A stretch of DNA of 64,000 nucleotides from assembly GCF_900163715.1 (NCBI RefSeq), contig NZ_FWFF01000010.1, forward strand, positions 1 to 64,000, written 5' to 3'. Numbering within the stretch: the first letter of the stretch is position 1; the number at the start of each line of letters is the position of its first letter. Positions 62,213-64,000 of the stretch are shown piece by piece. Position numbers and translations under genes: made by a program. The DNA comes from Brevibacterium yomogidense (GTDB lineage: Bacteria > Actinomycetota > Actinomycetes > Actinomycetales > Brevibacteriaceae). The notes under the pieces are model-generated. The model searched no databases. It was not told where the DNA came from and was given only the letters and a program-made list of their open reading frames with translations.

Positions 62213-64000
62213 TCAGTCCGCGACGACGCCGCGACGGATCGACTCCGCTGCCCTGCGGACCCGCACGGCGGTCGCAGGCTCGGAGACGTCGGCGATCTGC
62301 CCGAGGATGTCGAGCGTCTGCTTCGCCCACCGGACGAAGTCCCCGGCCGCGATCCCGGATCCCTTGAGGGTGTTCGCCAGGGAGGCGCCCTCCGTCCAGT
62401 TGTAGACGAGCCGTCCGATCCCGAAATCGGGTTCGGGGGTGTCGCTCAGCCGTGCGGAGCGCTCGAGCTCCGTCACCGTCCGCCAGAGGCCGTGCACGTC
62501 CAGGACGGCGGCGTCGAGTGACGCCGTCGGCATGCGGGGGACGCCGAAGGTCTCGGTCTGCCGAGCGGAGTAGACCAGTCCGGACGCCAGGGAGGCGATC
62601 TCCGGTTCGCTGAGCGAGTCGAAGACGCCGCCCCGCACGGCGAGTGCGGTGACGAGGTCCCGCTCACCGTAGATGCGGCGGAGGATCCGGCTGTCGGGCA
62701 GGAACCCGACGGATGTCAGCACGTCGCAGACGCGGTCGAACACCATCGCGATCGACGTGGTGCGGCCCTCGATCTTCGCGCGCAGAGACGCCGATTCCGC
62801 CTCGAGCTTCTCCGCCCGTTCGGCCCATCGTGCGTGGTTCTCGCGGTCCGGGCAGGAATGGCACGGGTGCGTGCGGATCTCGTCGCGCAGCTGTTCGATG
62901 CGAGCCGCGTCAGGAGACTGCGGACGGTCCTTCTTCCCGGACTCCAGCGCCTCCGCCATCGCGGTCGTCGGGTCCTTCACGCGGCCGTCCGCCAGCGCAT
63001 CGACGAGTACCTCGCCCAGTCGCCTGCGCTGCTCGACGACACGATGGTTGAACTTCTTGGGGAACTTCACGCGCCCCAGCTTCACCGCGGGCTCCGTGAC
63101 CTCATGCGGACGCAGGTGCCAGACACGGCCCTCCTCCGTGAGCACGCTGGGCAGGCGCGTGTCCGCGTCCCGGCGCTGCATCGGCGCGATGACGACGCAG
63201 GCGCCCAGAGACCGCTTGGACGGCAGCGTGATGGCATCGCCCACCCGCAGCAGGCCCAGCGACTCCATGACCTCCCGCTGGCGGAACTTGGAGCGCGTGC
63301 GCCGCTGCCGCTTCTCCTCGACCGATACCGCACGGCGCAGCTGCGCGTACTCGGCGAAGTCACCGCGATCGCACGCCATGGAGCTGCGGTAGCCCGCGAC
63401 CGCCTCCTCATTGCGACGCAGCTTCTTCGCGAGGCCCACGACACCGGTGTCGGCCTGGAACTGCGCGAACGACGTCTCCAGCACGCTGCCGGCGGAGTCC
63501 CGGTCCATGCGCGCGAGCAGATTCGCCGCCATGTTGTAGGTGGGGACGAACTGGCTGCGCAGCGCGTACGTGCGCTTCGAGGCGAGTGCGCCGATGTCCG
63601 CGACGTCGACGCCCGGCTGCCAGACGACGAGCGCGTGGCCCTCGGTGTCGATGCCCCGGCGACCGGCCCGCCCCGTCAGCTGGGTGTACTCCCCCGGCGT
63701 GATCTGCACGTGCGCCTCGCCGTTGAACTTCACGAGCTTCTCGAGCACGACGGTGCGGGCCGGCATGTTAATGCCCAGTGCGAGCGTCTCCGTCGCGAAG
63801 ATCGCCCGCAGATGGCCCGCCGCGAAGAGGTCCTCGACCAGTTCCTTGAACTGCGGGATCATGCCGGCGTGATGGGCTGCGAAGCCGTGGAGGAGCCCGG
63901 TGGAGAAGGTGCCGAATCCGAGCACGCCGAGGTCCTCCCGCGGCATCTGCTCGACGAGCTCATCGAGCCGTGCCTCGATCGCGCGCTTGTCCGCGGCATC
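62213..64000 (-). CDS. helY: DEAD/DEAH-box RNA helicase HelY (3' part; 5' end outside window)
   Basis: Ski2/Mtr4-type helicase of actinobacteria. The reading frame runs to the window edge, so the ATP-binding domain (motifs I-III) is missing here. The visible 595 codons begin with the second helicase domain: LLHGFAAHHAGMIPQFKELVEDLF (split LLHGFAAHHAGM), ATETLALGINMPARTVV (motif V) and YTQLTGRAGRRGID (motif VI). Then come the arch-like insertion and the C-terminal winged-helix and helical bundle (DSH-like) ending GFVRWAKQ-type (GDFVRWAKQTLDILGQIAD). It converges with secA2; the nearby exonuclease matches the conserved helY context. Confidence 0.92.
   Translation of the reverse strand, partial: DAADKRAIEARLDELVEQMPREDLGVLGFGTFSTGLLHGFAAHHAGMIPQFKELVEDLFAAGHLRAIFATETLALGINMPARTVVLEKLVKFNGEAHVQITPGEYTQLTGRAGRRGIDTEGHALVVWQPGVDVADIGALASKRTYALRSQFVPTYNMAANLLARMDRDSAGSVLETSFAQFQADTGVVGLAKKLRRNEEAVAGYRSSMACDRGDFAEYAQLRRAVSVEEKRQRRTRSKFRQREVMESLGLLRVGDAITLPSKRSLGACVVIAPMQRRDADTRLPSVLTEEGRVWHLRPHEVTEPAVKLGRVKFPKKFNHRVVEQRRRLGEVLVDALADGRVKDPTTAMAEALESGKKDRPQSPDAARIEQLRDEIRTHPCHSCPDRENHARWAERAEKLEAESASLRAKIEGRTTSIAMVFDRVCDVLTSVGFLPDSRILRRIYGERDLVTALAVRGGVFDSLSEPEIASLASGLVYSARQTETFGVPRMPTASLDAAVLDVHGLWRTVTELERSARLSDTPEPDFGIGRLVYNWTEGASLANTLKGSGIAAGDFVRWAKQTLDILGQIADVSEPATAVRVRRAAESIRRGVVAD

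Overview
The window is a high-GC chromosomal segment of an actinomycete, most likely a member of the Micrococcales; I cannot name the genus from sequence alone. Lineage markers are mycothione reductase, RbpA, a resuscitation-promoting-factor-type protein, polyprenol-phosphate mannose synthase, an accessory SecA2, the actinobacterial DUF4191 and DUF3043 membrane proteins, and a cytochrome bc1-aa3 chain with a di-heme QcrC. I see no rRNA, tRNA, CRISPR array or prophage.

Layout. 1-17.9 kb: mycothione reductase, glnA, an RDD protein, DUF4191, lipA, lipB, a membrane protein with a pseudokinase-like N-terminus, the 2-oxo-acid dehydrogenase E2 and E3 genes, pepA, pyrD, DUF3043, an M20 dipeptidase, erpA and aat. 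LipA/LipB supply the lipoyl groups used by the E2. 17.9-28.2 kb: the respiratory block, with ctaC-ctaD-ctaF rightward and ctaE-qcrC-qcrA-qcrB leftward, converging on a 1.45 kb gene-free stretch that holds a decayed element with inverted ends; trpD follows. 28-49 kb: a DnaQ/UvrC-type nuclease, a hydrolase, PlsC, a MerR regulator, a ParA-type ATPase, sbcCD, pyruvate carboxylase overlapping peptide deformylase, a 3-hydroxyacyl-CoA dehydrogenase, an aspartate-type aminotransferase, an Ldh2-type dehydrogenase, a methyltransferase, Hsp20 and an AEC permease. 49-64 kb: a DUF1731 epimerase with its TetR regulator, an Rpf-like protein, a UvrA-like ABC ATPase, an AlkZ-like protein, rbpA, ppm1, an amidohydrolase-like protein, a 5'-3' exonuclease fused to a DnaQ-type exonuclease, secA2 and the 3' part of helY. 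From memory, gene order from glnA to PlsC resembles the corresponding block of Mycobacterium tuberculosis.

The main discovery is that the window crosses the replication terminus. A near-perfect dif site (XerC/XerD recombination site) lies at 48978-49005. The heptamer GGGGGAG flips strand exactly there: by eye 27 copies to the left are all on the + strand and 8 to the right are all on the - strand, whatever the coding direction. It is a good candidate for the FtsK orienting sequence of this organism.

A second recurrent theme is leaderless transcription: eleven genes have a TANNNT hexamer exactly 7 bases before the start codon and a twelfth has 6, including a divergent pair whose two -10 boxes overlap. 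Many operons end in perfect 13-23 bp hairpins without a T-tract.
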